A stretch of DNA of 64,000 nucleotides. Origin: Cristatella mucedo (taxonomy: Eukaryota > Bryozoa > Phylactolaemata > Cristatellidae). The DNA lies in contig WPIO01000113.1 of assembly GCA_009760855.2 (NCBI GenBank), forward strand, positions 1,085,001 to 1,149,000, written 5' to 3'. Below, in pieces: positions 1-11,050 of the stretch (positions are counted from its first letter, which is position 1; every line of letters starts with the position of its first letter). Made by a program: the position numbers and the translations under genes. Below the pieces are notes generated by a model. The model saw only the letters and a list, made by a program, of their open reading frames with translations, had not been told where the DNA came from and did no database searches.

Positions 1-632
1 ATGCACAGTGTCAGCACGTACAAGCAAATGAAGGATGAATCACAGGGACCCACTAGATGCTGTTCCAAATAGGTATGTTTTTAAGTTCTTTTTAAATGTG
101 GTCAAGTCAGGGGATGTTCTGACGCAAGTCATGAGTGAGTGCCAGGCTTTGGGAGCATACGAACTAAATGCACGATCTCCAAAGGATTTGATGTTTGTAC
201 GGGTATTTGTAGACGGTTGGATTCCGAAAAGTGGGTGGTACGATGCTTGGCCTGATGGGGGAGTATATCTGAGTGATAGGCCGGAGCCAAAGAATGAAGT
301 GACCTAAAAGTGAGCAACAAAACCTTGAAGTCAATCCGTTGCTTGACTGGTAGCCAGTGCAGGTCGGCGAGAATTGGAGTAATGTGGCAACTGCGACGCT
401 CACGACAGACAACCCTACCTTCGGAGTTTTGCACCAGCTGCAATCGCCTGATCGCACATGCCGGTATGCCAGCGAGCAGTGGTTTGCAGGAGCCGAGACG
501 GGATGTCACAAATGCATGGACCAACTTAGACGTGGTATCCTTATCTAAACAAGCCCGAATTTTAGCAATATTATGTAGGTAAAAGTAGGCCGATTGGACT
601 GTGGAGCTGATGTGGTCTTCTAACGAGAGGTT
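1..632 (-). mobile_element. LINE-A 3' portion (RT C-terminus and 3' UTR start)
   Basis: Antisense LINE-A piece cut by the window edge. On the minus strand 524-129 encodes the C-terminal part of a CR1/L2-type reverse transcriptase protein, with the family hallmarks CHITPILADLHWLPVKQRID and LTFRSLHSLAPAY. The protein then loses frame near LEIVHLV. Upstream bases to about 632 match the preceding LINE-A coding block seen at 58.2 kb. The window start is 3' UTR. The copy is 5'-truncated and non-functional. Confidence 0.85.
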
Positions 633-1689
633 GCCTCACGCCATTTGAGTATATAGCTTGTACGACCCACATTAAACATTCTTGAATGAAAGCTACTCTA
701 ACGTACTATGAGGGCGTAACGCCAATGCCAGGTGGCACAACAGGTAGCTTTGAAGATTCTTTTTCAATTGCCGACTAATCACGATGGGTCGCGATGTATG
801 AAATTCTGTAATTATTTGAACTCCAAAATAATGAAAATTAGTGGTATTTAGGCGTCTGATTTGGGATACAAAATTGGTGATATGCCTAGCCTGAATAAGA
901 AGCTGCTAAAGTCGTATCAATTTTTAGTCTATCCATCCTTACCATACCTCAACCAGCACTGAGAGTTTGATTGTTTTGCACGTGTTAAAACATGCTGCTA
1001 GACTGAGCGCTGAAAACAAAACACTTCACGGAACATTGCAGCGTCACTTTTTGAGAAAATTCTTGCTCTCAAGTTATTCCGATTCAAGACGGGTTAAGAC
1101 TATTTGCAGACGTAACTCTGAAACGTTGTGTCATGCGAAGACATCACGACTCGAGAGAAGCTACTGCTTGAGAGTGAAGAGAAGCGAATCTCTACTGAAA
1201 GAGTGGGGGAAATGTAAGCACAGTGTACACACACACTCAACAAGCAGGGAAAGAGTATGTTCCCCTGTCAAACAGGTTTCAGCTTTACTGTACTCTGCCA
1301 CGAAAGATGTCCGTCTATTTCGTAGTCTGCACGAAGAGCAGGTGGCTAATTTCGCCATTCCATATGACGTATGACATTTCAGAGGCTTTTAAAATGTGCC
1401 TGCAATTGTAAGTCAATAATTTACAATGGCCATGCGCTGCCGTTGAAAATGCTTCTATATTTCGACTGCAGATGACAAAATGTTTTTATGTCATGTCTAC
1501 TGGTATTCATCTAGTAATCGCCCGCTAAATGTGCTTGGTCAAAATATGTGTCTCATCTTTTTCTCACAGCAGCTTCCGCATCATCGAGGGTTTCTGGTGA
1601 CAGGCTGAGCAAAATGGCGGCCGATGGATACTGGTGCATGGGTTTTGTGTTTCAGGCTCTGCGTATGCCTCTGATTTGTCGGTTGAGGA
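633..1689. other. Unassigned sequence
   Basis: No recognisable gene or repeat. A plus-strand open stretch at 967-1374 begins with TTG rather than ATG and its translation resembles no family I know, so I do not call it a gene. Confidence 0.5.
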
Positions 1690-2141
1690 ATTAGGGAGCA
1701 CGCGAACTAATGGCATTGTCTCCAAAGGATTTGAGATTTTACGAGGTATGAGTAAACAATTAGATTCAGAAAAGCAGGCAGTACGAAGCTTAGCCTAATG
1801 TGGACGTAGATCTAATAGGTATGCATGACCTAAGGAATAAAGTAACCTAAAAGTGCGTGACTAAACCTTTAATTTGACGCTTTGCTTAATTGTGAACCCG
1901 TGCAGGTCGGCTTGAAGTTGTTTTTGGTGGCAACTAACGCTCACGACATGCAAGCCTAGGTGCCGAGTTTTGCAAGACCTGTGGGCAGCTGATTGCACGG
2001 GTCTGTAGGCCAGAAAGCAGTGAATTACAGAAGTCAAGACGGGATGTCACAAATGCATGGACCAATTTGGACACGGTATCCTTTTCTAAACCAGCACAAA
2101 TGTTAGCAACGTTATGCAGCTGAAATTTTCAGACTTGACTT
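1690..2141 (-). mobile_element. LINE-A coding fragment, degenerate
   Basis: Antisense and diverged. It follows the same block order as the copy at 1-632 (from the GGATTTGAG-like C-terminal block through the CATGGACCAATTTGGAC block) but contains many indels and stops. There is no 3' tail. Confidence 0.75.
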
Positions 2142-2223
2142 TTGTATCTTTGGTTTGATCTCTGCAAGCCCGTAACTACCATGAATTCTCTTAACTCCTT
2201 ACTGCATGTATTGGCAAAATCTG
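2142..2223 (+). mobile_element. LINE-A RT fragment, left half of a split copy
   Basis: Sense LINE-A sequence encoding a degenerate FDP..P..TMNSLNSLL block, which lies just after the RT catalytic loop in better copies. It stops at the LINE-B insertion and resumes at about 2573. Confidence 0.7.
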
Positions 2224-2572
2224 TACAAAGACAGTTGGAGACAGAAGCTTTAGCTCTGCAGGTCCTAGACTGTGGAACTCGCTTCCACAATTCCTACTCA
2301 ACGACAACTACTCTCCAACTGCCGACTATGGCACATCTTTTTCCGCGGTCCTGAACTGCTACTTCTATGCTACTCACTACCTCAACTGCTCTCCTAACTC
2401 TGCTATGCTTCCCACTTTCTCTTTGTTGCGTGAGACGAAGTCTGTTGGCTACCGAATGCGTACCGAAAGCCGCTTAGGCTGTGAGTGCGCTATACAAAAC
2501 TCTCCTGCGTAACACCCACATGGTCTTCATGACTTTGTGGAGTTACTGACGGAGATACATTACATTACACGG
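2224..2572 (+). mobile_element. LINE-B 3' end nested in LINE-A
   Basis: The 5'-truncated LINE-B begins in the KTVGDRSFSSAGPRLWNSLP-like block and runs to the full LINE-B 3' end, with CTGTGAGTGCGCTATACAAA and ACTTTGTGGAGTTACTGACG followed by a short ACATT tail. LINE-A sequence flanks it on both sides, so LINE-B arrived after that LINE-A copy. The reading frame is broken. Confidence 0.85.
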
Positions 2573-2940
2573 ATGGCATCGAGGTTTATTGAATTGAATG
2601 ATGATGAAATCAACTTAGTAGTTAATGGGCAAACCAAGTTTGATGCAGAAATTAAAAAGTTTGACGTTCAAAATCTGCTTTGTCAACTTATCTCCTGATC
2701 AATCCGAACGAAAATTAGGCGTCGTAATTTAATGTGAAATTTCATTAAACAAACAAACCAGTTTCGCAGTCAAGTCCACCTACTTTCAGCTGCGTAACAT
2801 TGCCAAAATGTGGGCTTGTTTAGACAGGGATAGCACATCTAAATAGGTCAATGATTTTTCCCATCCGGTCTCGACTTCTGTAACTCACTGCTTGCTGGTC
2901 TTCCGGCCTTTTCCTTGAGCGTTAAGTGCAGAACTTCCCT
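2573..2940 (+). mobile_element. LINE-A RT fragment, right half of the split copy
   Basis: Continues the LINE-A interrupted at 2223. The degenerate ELNDDEINLVVNG block, the SAYFQL-like block (TACTTTCAGCTGCGTAACAT) and the LDFCNSLLAG-like block appear in the expected order. Several stops are present and there is no 3' tail. Confidence 0.75.
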
Positions 2941-3499
2941 AGTTTCTCAAACCACCCTCATCTTTCATATGCATTAAAAGCCAACACTTAGATCATTTGA
3001 TTTTAAAAAACTTTAAATAAATCTGACTTCGACACTCGGTGGGCACAGACTAGAATCGTCCTTTGAGTCTTTTGCGTGAAAGCAGGAACGTCCACTCAGT
3101 TCCAGACAGTTGATGCTGCGTCCGCCATCACTAATGGACTGAAAAGCATAGTAGATTTGTCGGAGAAACTATCTGTGCATGCGAGTGGAACACTTAAAGC
3201 GAGAAGTCACTTTGGAATTCTCTTACATTGTATTTTGAGATTATTTTTTTAACCTTCTGGAACCGTTACCATTTTAGAACAGCCTCTTAAGGAAGACTGG
3301 CAGAATTCAGAAAAGACTTCAGAATCCAAAGATAAACTTCGAAAAAGCCTTTTGCGACCTCCACTCTCTCTCTCTCTCTCTCTCTCTTGAGATTGAGTGG
3401 TCAAGACCTCGACTCTACCTGTGCTAAGAATCACTTATATATATACCAAAGGGGATGTGAATTGTGAGGAGTTGCAGTTGAATGAAGAGTTGACTGAAG
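2941..3499. other. Unassigned sequence with a short (CT)n run
   Basis: Nothing recognisable except a CT dinucleotide run of about 27 bases at 3362-3388. Confidence 0.5.
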
Positions 3500-3570
3500 A
3501 ACACAGACGCGTTACACCCACAGTTTTTGTGGCTTTGTGGAGTGACAGACGGAGATGCATTGCATTCATG
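3500..3570 (+). mobile_element. LINE-B 3' tail
   Basis: Only the last part of LINE-B is present: GTTACACCCACAG, TGTGGCTTTGTGGAGTGACA and GGAGATGCATTGCATT. A minisatellite starts directly at the end of the tail. Confidence 0.7.
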
Positions 3571-3656
3571 CATACGTGCCTGGAGATATATATGCATACA
3601 TTCATACGTGCCTGGAGATATATACATACATATACGCACATACGTGCCTGGAGAAC
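3571..3656 (+). repeat. Three-unit minisatellite
   Basis: The core CATACGTGCCTGGAGA starts at 3571, 3603 and 3639, separated by variable ATA-rich spacers. The units are 32 to 36 bp. It lies immediately 3' of a LINE-B tail, so it may have grown from the simple-sequence tail of that element. Confidence 0.8.
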
Positions 3657-4439
3657 TCGATCAAGATGCTATTCTCCCTTCAGACGAAGAGATTTTAAGA
3701 ATAACGAAGGACACCATACATGACTTGTGGTGAGCAATTACAACCAGGTCTTTTTCGGCTCATAGATCTTGATGTCAAATTAGAATACATGATGGAAGTC
3801 GAGAAGCTTTTAAAAACACTTTTTGACCAGACTAACCTCCACCAGCAATATCTTGGTCACTGAGGCTCCTAGTGTTCAGACGTTGATGGATCAGAGCTAC
3901 ACGACTAAATATGCTACTGGAAAACGCCTCTTTTCACACGTCACGACTCGTGACACTAAAGATACGGTCGAAACTCGTGTCTTTTATTGTCAGTTACTGA
4001 GAAGGCGGGATACCTAATTTGATTAATGCATTGCAAGTTCTTGTCACTGTAGCCGTATCAGTTACCGGTTGTGGACGTTCCTTAATAAAACTTAAAATAA
4101 TCCTATCATGTCTAAGAGCGTCAATGAGCAAGGTATACTCACGCGTAGTTGGTATTGCTAAGCCTAGATAAAGAAACACTGGAAAATATTGAATTTCAAA
4201 CTGTAATAGACCAGTTTGCCACGTTTAAGGCCAGAAAATTTCCCTTAAGTTAAAGCTGAATAATATCTATCTTGTACCTTCACTACAGCTAATGCGTCTC
4301 TCGATGTGAAATGTCCGATAGCGTGTTTCTTGCATTTCTTATGTGACGGAGCTATTTTGCAGCACTTTTTGACGAGGGGAGGGCACCATTCGTAGTTTTG
4401 TCCTCGGATACCGAACGATCTCACTCTGCCTCTGAACAA
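3657..4439. other. Unassigned sequence
   Basis: I see no gene or known repeat here. Short open frames exist but none resembles a protein family. Confidence 0.5.
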
Positions 4440-5205
<766 letters not shown>

Positions 5206-5882
5206 TTCTCTCGACGCTTTATTATTTGTGTAATAATCGCCGCTACTCGATGCTTTTTTGGGTATTTTCTCTTCTGCCTCAAACTGACGTCATTTCCTCG
5301 TCGCAACGTCGGCCTTCCGACGAAGAGCTTTTAACTCTGGGTGCAATTAACAATCGCAGTGAACCGCGATCAACTCTTCCTTAAGCACAGGGTCGGCCGG
5401 AAATCGGCTGAGCAAAGTTCCAGCATCGAGGCGAGGTTATATAGTAGTGTACGGTGGCAATAGTATGGCCATCAAATTGCAAGCCGCTGCTCTTGCCGTT
5501 ATACTCCAGAATTGGGCCGTAACGACTGAAGCCGCTACAGCAGTTCACTGCCAATCAATCGTATGATATGTCGGCTATCGTTGATTTAAGTGAGTGATCG
5601 TGCATTTCCCAGCCGCACAGGCAGTAACAGCTTGGCCGAGGACTTTATATTGATAAACCTATATGCAGCAGCCAAGGAAAATTTTTGGGATTTTCTCTTG
5701 CTTGGTGGTGCTGTTAGCGTTGCTTGCATGCAGCGTATCGGCTCCTCGTAAGTACCGCTTTGCCTATTTTGACTATTTGTTCTTTAGATATAGATTGCAC
5801 CACTATGTTCAATATTGATGGTCGCCTAATCCTAACTCTCAGGCGTTAAATTACACTACATTTACCGTTGGGAAAACATGTG
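5206..5882. other. Unassigned sequence
   Basis: No supported gene or repeat. It runs up to the (ATT)n-type end of the antisense LINE-A at 5883. Confidence 0.5.
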
Positions 5883-6345
5883 AATTAATAATAATAGCAA
5901 TAAGAATGCACCTGATAAAGCGCCCTCAGAGAACTCGACCTCTTTCTAGGCACTTTACATTTGCTGCAAATGGAAACACGATTGAATGGTGAGTGGTATC
6001 ATGCTTGATAAACAACACGAATAAAATGGTTAGGGGTGACATGCACAAGGTCAGCATGCAAGTGAGGTTAGTGGCAGCATGCACGGTGTCAGCACGCATA
6101 ACCACATGAAGGACGAATCACGGGGACCCACCAAATGCTGTCCTAAATAGGTGTTTTTAAAGTTCTTTTTAAATGTGGTCAAGTCAGGGGGTGTTCTGAC
6201 GTTAGTAGGGAGGAATTTTTAGGCTTTGGGAGCATATGAACTAAATGCATGGTCTCCAGAGGAGTTGAGGTTTGTACGAGGTATAGGTAAACAGTTAGAT
6301 TCCGAAATGCGGGTGGTGCGATGCTTGGCCTGGCGGGGAGAAGTA
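5883..6345 (-). mobile_element. LINE-A 3' end
   Basis: Antisense copy ending in the AT-rich trinucleotide tail and hairpin (GATAAAGCGCCCTCAGAGAA ... AGGCACTTTACATTTG). It continues into the 3' UTR (GGGTGACATGCAC, GGTTAGTGGCAGCATGCAC) and the last part of the coding region, truncated at about 6345. Degenerate. Confidence 0.85.
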
Positions 6346-7125
6346 TGATGAGGATCCCTGTATTCGACTACAGTGTATCGCATGACAATGCCTGCACGAA
6401 ACAGAGTAGAGTGTTTTAGGTACACCAAGCCTCTTCAGTATTTTAGCACGCGATCAAAGTTGGAATTTCGCCCAAAGTTGATTTTGGTCGATTTGTATTG
6501 CAACGTTATGCGATAATTGATGATGAGCTTGTCAACGAAACTTCATTAGAAAAGTGAGCTTGGCCGCTGAATTAGAACAGGCGGCTTATAAGAAGGTTGA
6601 TGTATGAATAGGTAAAAACAGAGTTGTTGTAAGAATTGTGAGAAAATAATAAATTACGCTCTATACTCGCTGCTGCTATGCAGCTGGAAGAGATCGTAAA
6701 CAACATTCTCACTCTAAAAGTATTCTCTGAAGTGACCACTAAGTGACATGTATTGTGTGACTATGCACGAAAGAATTGCGTGTGCTGTGTAATGATGTGA
6801 AAAGTAGCTGCCGATGTTGGTACAGCGTAGCGTACCGCGACTGAAGCCAGTTCACTCCGCTGCCTAGCTAGGTGCAAAAATTTCGGTTGAATTTCATGTC
6901 GGTAGCCTTTGGTATATTTTGGTCTCGCTTTGGTAGCCTGTAGTACATTATGCAAGCCTTCATGCCTCAATCATGGCAAGATCAATCCAGAATTCGTTTG
7001 TCTATTGTGTTCTTTCTCAATTGAGATTAGATTTTTTGCATTACTAACAAGATCAATTGGTAATTTCTGCGATAACTTTGCAGCCAGCGTTTTGTTGGAT
7101 GACAAGAAACCTAAATGCATTAAAT
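6346..7125. other. Unassigned sequence
   Basis: No recognisable gene or repeat was found on either strand. Confidence 0.5.
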
Positions 7126-7280
7126 GCCGAGCTTCTTTGGTCTAGCGGTTAAGGTGCTCGCTACGACTAAGGTCTGACTGAGGTCGTGGGCTCGAGCCCC
7201 GAGGCATATGTGAAGCGCCTGAATAGAGATTAAGTTCTCTTGGGGCGCTATATAAATGAATTATATTTTTAAATTATATT
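7126..7280 (+). mobile_element. SINE-1 copy
   Basis: The tRNA-like head has an A-box-like TTGGTCTAGCGGTTAAGG and a B-box-like GGGCTCGAGCCCCG. It is joined to a LINE-type tail AAGCGCCTGAATAGAGAT ... CTTGGGGCGCTATATAAATG and an AT-rich end. The A and B boxes would form an internal RNA polymerase III promoter. One of the best-preserved copies here. Confidence 0.85.
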
Positions 7281-7642
7281 ATGACGCTAGTTATTAACTT
7301 TAACTGATTTTTCAAAAGGCTGTGAAAAGGTCACGACAATAATACCCCTACTAACGAGAAAGTAAAATGAGCTTCGTCTGCGACTTCCGCGTCCGCTTTG
7401 GGAATTCATCCGATCAAATCTTGAGTTTACTCTGCAGAATTGAGTATAGCAGCTGTACCAAGCACGACTTCGCTAATCAATCGGTATCCTACGAGAGTGG
7501 CTGCTGGCTATAGCAGTTTATTGAACTTTTATTAAAATTTTGTTACGGTTCACATTGCCAACCGGCTTAAAAGAGCTGAAACGCAAGGAAATTTACGTCG
7601 CTGTCTTCAGCAGGTCACTGGCTTCAGTTGATCAGCAGCCAC
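7281..7642. other. Unassigned sequence
   Basis: Nothing recognisable. Confidence 0.45.
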
Positions 7643-8237
7643 TAAATGCTCAGCATGCAAGTGTATTTAGTGGCAGCTAGCACAGTATCACCACGCATAC
7701 GCACATAAAGGAAGAATCATGGGGACCCACTAAATACTGTCACAAATAGGAGCGTTTTAATTTTCTTTTTAATTTAATTTCTTTTTATGCGGTCAAGTCA
7801 GGGGATGTCGTGACGGAAGTCGGGAGTGAGTTCCAGGCTTTGGGAGCATACGAACTAAATGCACGATCTCCAAAGTATTTGAGGTTAGTACGAGGTATAG
7901 GTTAACAGTTAAATTCTGGAAAGTGGGTGGTACGATGCTTAGCCTGGTGGGTGAGTAGATCTGATAGGCTGGCTGGAGCCAAAGAATGAAGGTACCTAAA
8001 ATTGAGCGACAAAACCTTGAAGTCCATTCGTTGCTTGACTGGGAGCCAGTGCAGGTCGGCTAGAAGTGGTGTGATGTGGCAACTGTGATGCTCAAGACAG
8101 ACAAGCCTATCTGCAGTTTTTTCCACCAGCTGTAAGCGCCCGATGGCACATGCCTGTATGCCACCAAGCAGTGAGTAGACAAAAGTCATGACAGGATGTC
8201 GCACATGCACGGACCAACTTAGATGTGGTATCCCTGG
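7643..8237 (-). mobile_element. LINE-A 3' UTR and C-terminal coding fragment
   Basis: Antisense. It contains the 3' UTR (CAGCATGCAAGTG, GGACCCACTAAAT), then the coding blocks LNFRYLHSLAPASLSDLL and CHITPLLADLHWLPVKQRMD, and ends in the HVRHPVM-type block. The hairpin tail is missing. Frames are broken. Confidence 0.8.
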
Positions 8238-8344
8238 AAGAACTTTCTGCCATTGGCCTTGGCTTTGGCCTGTATGCATTGTATCCCCTCTCTCTTCTTC
8301 TCTTTCTCTTCTCTCCGTGAGTTCCGGCGCTGCTTAGGCAATGG

Positions 8345-8465
8345 CTACTATATGCGTATGTATGCTCACTCGCTTTCGTTTGCCTGCGTATAATACAGAA
8401 CAGCCGTCGTCGTTAGTACGACAACTCGCTTGCGGGGGCTTCGTTCTTCGTCATATCATCATCGT
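8345..8465 (+). repeat. Repeat D, copy 1
   Basis: Anonymous repeat shared in the same orientation with 10940-11050. The shared core is TTTGCCTGC, ATA.(G/A)ATACAG, GCAGCCGTCG-like sequence and ACAACTCGCTTG, ending GGGGGCTTCGTTCTTCGTC. Function unknown. It could be an LTR fragment, but I cannot find its ends. Confidence 0.6.
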
Positions 8466-9216
8466 GCACCCGAGCCCCTATAAATAGGCAACCCTGAGGA
8501 TTGATTCGAACGTACAGCCTTACTCGACCGAAAACAGCTCGACGCCAATACCAGATTCGGCTGCAGACCACCAATGACTTGACTAAGAAACTCGGCGACA
8601 AACCAACCGCTAACAACTGTACGCCCTTCAAGACTGTGCCGTCACTCGGAGCTCGTCGGCAACGCTCCCCTCCATATATGCTCTGTCGGCCATGTCTAAA
8701 CGTCGCCGCCGATCAGGCGCTGTTCTGCTCCGACTACGCTACCACTATATGCTGGTTGGCGACGAACTCCCCAACGCAGGCGCTGCTCGAATACTACGCC
8801 ACCGCCTGCGGAAGCCGACCACTGGGCCTCGAATGACAGACATATCGACCCCGCTCGGCTTCATGATAGCCTCGACCGCACATGGCGTTGTTATTCGTGA
8901 ATACTTCGCCACGTCTGATTTCGTCGCTTGTCTCTCGCCGGGCGACTGGGGCGACTGTATGTGGGCTCGGCCACTCCTACAATGCTGTTCAGCCCAGCCG
9001 GAGTCACACTCCTCCAGCCGGCCAAAGGGCACACTGAGTCCCTCCTCATTAGACACTGCAGTTGGGCAGTATCGGCTGACTAAGCCGGATTTAACTGCGA
9101 CGGGTCAGCTGCGGTCTCGAGACCGGCTAGTCCTGCAGCGACCAACTGTCAGCTTTTCCACTGGACTGCGTGGACGCTGTCCACTCTCTGTCTCTCAACC
9201 TATCTATCCTCTTATG
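8466..9216. other. Unassigned, with a 175-codon open frame
   Basis: An ATG-initiated open frame on the plus strand runs from 8692 to 9219. It starts MSKRRRRSG and is rich in Arg, Ser and Leu. It matches no family I know and the region is GC-rich, where long open frames arise by chance. It ends exactly at the LINE-B tail. I do not claim it is a gene. Confidence 0.3.
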
Positions 9217-10755
9217 TAATGTAACGTAATGTATCTCAGTCTCTAACTCCACAACGCCGTAGAGACTCTTTGAGTGTTAAGCAAGAGAGTTTTGTGATAG
9301 CTCACTCACTGCCTAAGCGGCTTTCGGTACGCATTCGGTAGCCAAAAGACTTAGTCTCACGGAACAAAGAGAAAGTGGGAAGCATAGCAGAGTCAGAAGA
9401 GCGGTTGAGGTAGCTAGTACCATGGAAGTAGCAGCTCAGGACCACTGAAAAGGATGAGCCATAGTAAGCAGCATGAGAGTAGTTGTCGTTGCATAAGAAT
9501 TGTGGAAGCGAGTTCCACAGTCTAGGACCTGCAGAGCTGAAGCTACTGTCGCCAACGGTCTTTAAGCGGAGGAATACAACAGCTAATTTATTGTCCGTAC
9601 AGGACCTGAGGGCGCGAAGAGACTGAAACAGGTTCAGCGAGGTACGCAGGAGCCAAGCCGTGGCGGGCCTTGTGAGTCAGCGTAAGAAGTATGCTCTGTA
9701 TCCATTAATCAAGCGGCAGCCATCCTAGCTCTTTTAGCAAAGGAGACATGTGGTCAAACCTCGGTGAGCCGTGATGGCCCATTAGGTAAGGCGGTTGCTT
9801 TCACGACCTCGGTCCTGAGGTCGTGGGCTCGATTCCTGCGGTGGGCGATTCTTTATCGCCACTGCAAGCGGTGGTGATAGCCGTAAAGGCTCTTCTGTCG
9901 CTTTACAAAAAGAGGCTGTTTAATCAGCTAGGATTTAATTTAATTTAATGTTTAAACCTCTAGGACTTGAAAACTAGCCTTGCAGCCATATTCATAGCCA
10001 TTTGCATTAGCCTAGTTGCTTTTTTAGGTAGCCAAGCCAAAAGTGAATTACAATAGCCTAGCCGATACAGAACTAAGGAGCTAGTTAAATTTTTTGCAAG
10101 CCACTGTGAAAGAAGTTCCTAATCTTAGATGGGGATTGAACGTGATGGCTAGCGGAGAAGCTGTCTTCTGAATGAAGCTTTAAAATTGAGGCAGCTGTCG
10201 AAAACGACATCTAAATTTCGAGCACTTCGGTCGCATAACAGCACCACCTATTAGAAGAACAGGGCCTCTTAATCCAGCCACATGCTTAGGGTGTCCTATG
10301 AGCAGCAGTTCGGTTCTATCATCATTTAGTTTCAAGAAATTTTCCGACATCCAGGATTGAATGTCGTCAAGGCAAGCATTCAGTTTATCAGTTGCCTCAG
10401 CAGATTCAGACGGTTTGAATGACAAAACAGCTGAGTATCTTCAGCATAAAATTGATATCCTATTTCATTGGCCTTAGTCTTTTACTTAATCTTAATACTT
10501 TTCTCAGAGGTTGAGCATGAATGGAGAACAGCGAGGGACCGAAGACGGACCCTTGAGGGACTTCACAGGTGACCCTCTCGTGTGTAAGACCTGACCCCTA
10601 CACGACGCGAATTGAACACGATCAGACTAGTACAATTTAAACCAGGCCAGTGCCTCGTCTGCCAGACCGATCGCTGTTCTCGATTGTTCAAGTAGAACAT
10701 CATGGCCAGTGATGGTCGAAGGCAGCTGACAGATCTACTCTCTTACCTACTTGAG
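9217..10755 (-). mobile_element. LINE-B, reverse transcriptase to 3' end, with nested SINE-2
   Basis: Antisense copy of about 1.35 kb without its insert. In sense order it has a degenerate RT (SYLSDRV-like, GVPQG-like and FYAEDTQLF blocks), then SFKPSESAEATDKLNACLDD and SWMSENFLKLNDDRTELLLI, then the C-terminal LNSLPQFL-type block and the LINE-B tail with short TGTAATG repeats. The second position of the YADD catalytic box reads Glu rather than Asp. Indels and stops make it inactive. SINE-2 interrupts it at 9763-9953. Confidence 0.88.
9763..9953 (+). mobile_element. SINE-2 copy with target-site duplication
   Basis: The tRNA-like head (GGTAAGGCGGTTGC and GGGCTCGATTCCTGC as A and B boxes) is followed by a body ending AGAGGCTGTTTAATCAGCTA and a TTTAA-rich tail. 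It is flanked by AAACCTC at 9756-9762 and 9954-9960. The uninterrupted LINE-B at 35370 has a single copy of that site. This gives clean insertion boundaries for the family. Confidence 0.9.
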
Positions 10756-10787
10756 CTCCCGAGCTGGTTAAGCGACGGCTACTACGC

Positions 10788-10938
10788 CAAGCTGGTTGGT
10801 CTTGCGGTTAAGGTGCTCGCCCCGACCATGGTCTGGCTGAGGTTGTGGGCTCGAGCCCCGAGGCCTATGTGAAGCGCCTGAATAGAGATTGAGTTCTCTT
10901 GGGGCGCTATATAAATGAATTATATATTATATATACTA
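10788..10938 (+). mobile_element. SINE-1 copy
   Basis: Head GTCTTGCGGTTAAGGTGCTC, B-box-like GGGCTCGAGCCCCGAGG, hairpin tail GAAGCGCCTGAATAGAGATT ... TTGGGGCGCTATATAAATG and a TATA-rich end. Repeat D follows directly. Confidence 0.85.
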
Positions 10939-10939
10939 C

Positions 10940-11050
10940 TCCTACATCCGTATGCACGTTCGCTCACTTGTGTTGCCTGCATAAGATACAGTGCAGCCGT
11001 CGCCACCAGTATCACAACTCGCTTGTGGGGGGCTTCGTTCTTCGTCGCGA
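10940..11050 (+). repeat. Repeat D, copy 2
   Basis: Same order of blocks as 8345-8465, ending GGGGGGCTTCGTTCTTCGTC. Flanks differ from copy 1, so it is a dispersed repeat and not part of a larger duplication. Confidence 0.6.

Noticed and set aside
967-1374. 135-codon open frame
   Set aside because: It starts with TTG, has no family resemblance and has no splice or context support.
3571-3656. CRISPR-like array
   Set aside because: Only three short units with low-complexity spacers in a eukaryotic, LINE-rich context. It is a minisatellite.
7126-7200. Functional tRNA gene
   Set aside because: The tRNA-like head lacks a foldable acceptor stem and is always attached to a LINE-type tail, so it is a SINE.
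8692-9219. 175-codon ATG-started open frame
   Set aside because: GC-rich context makes long frames likely by chance. It has no family resemblance and ends at a LINE-B tail. Listed only within an unassigned region.
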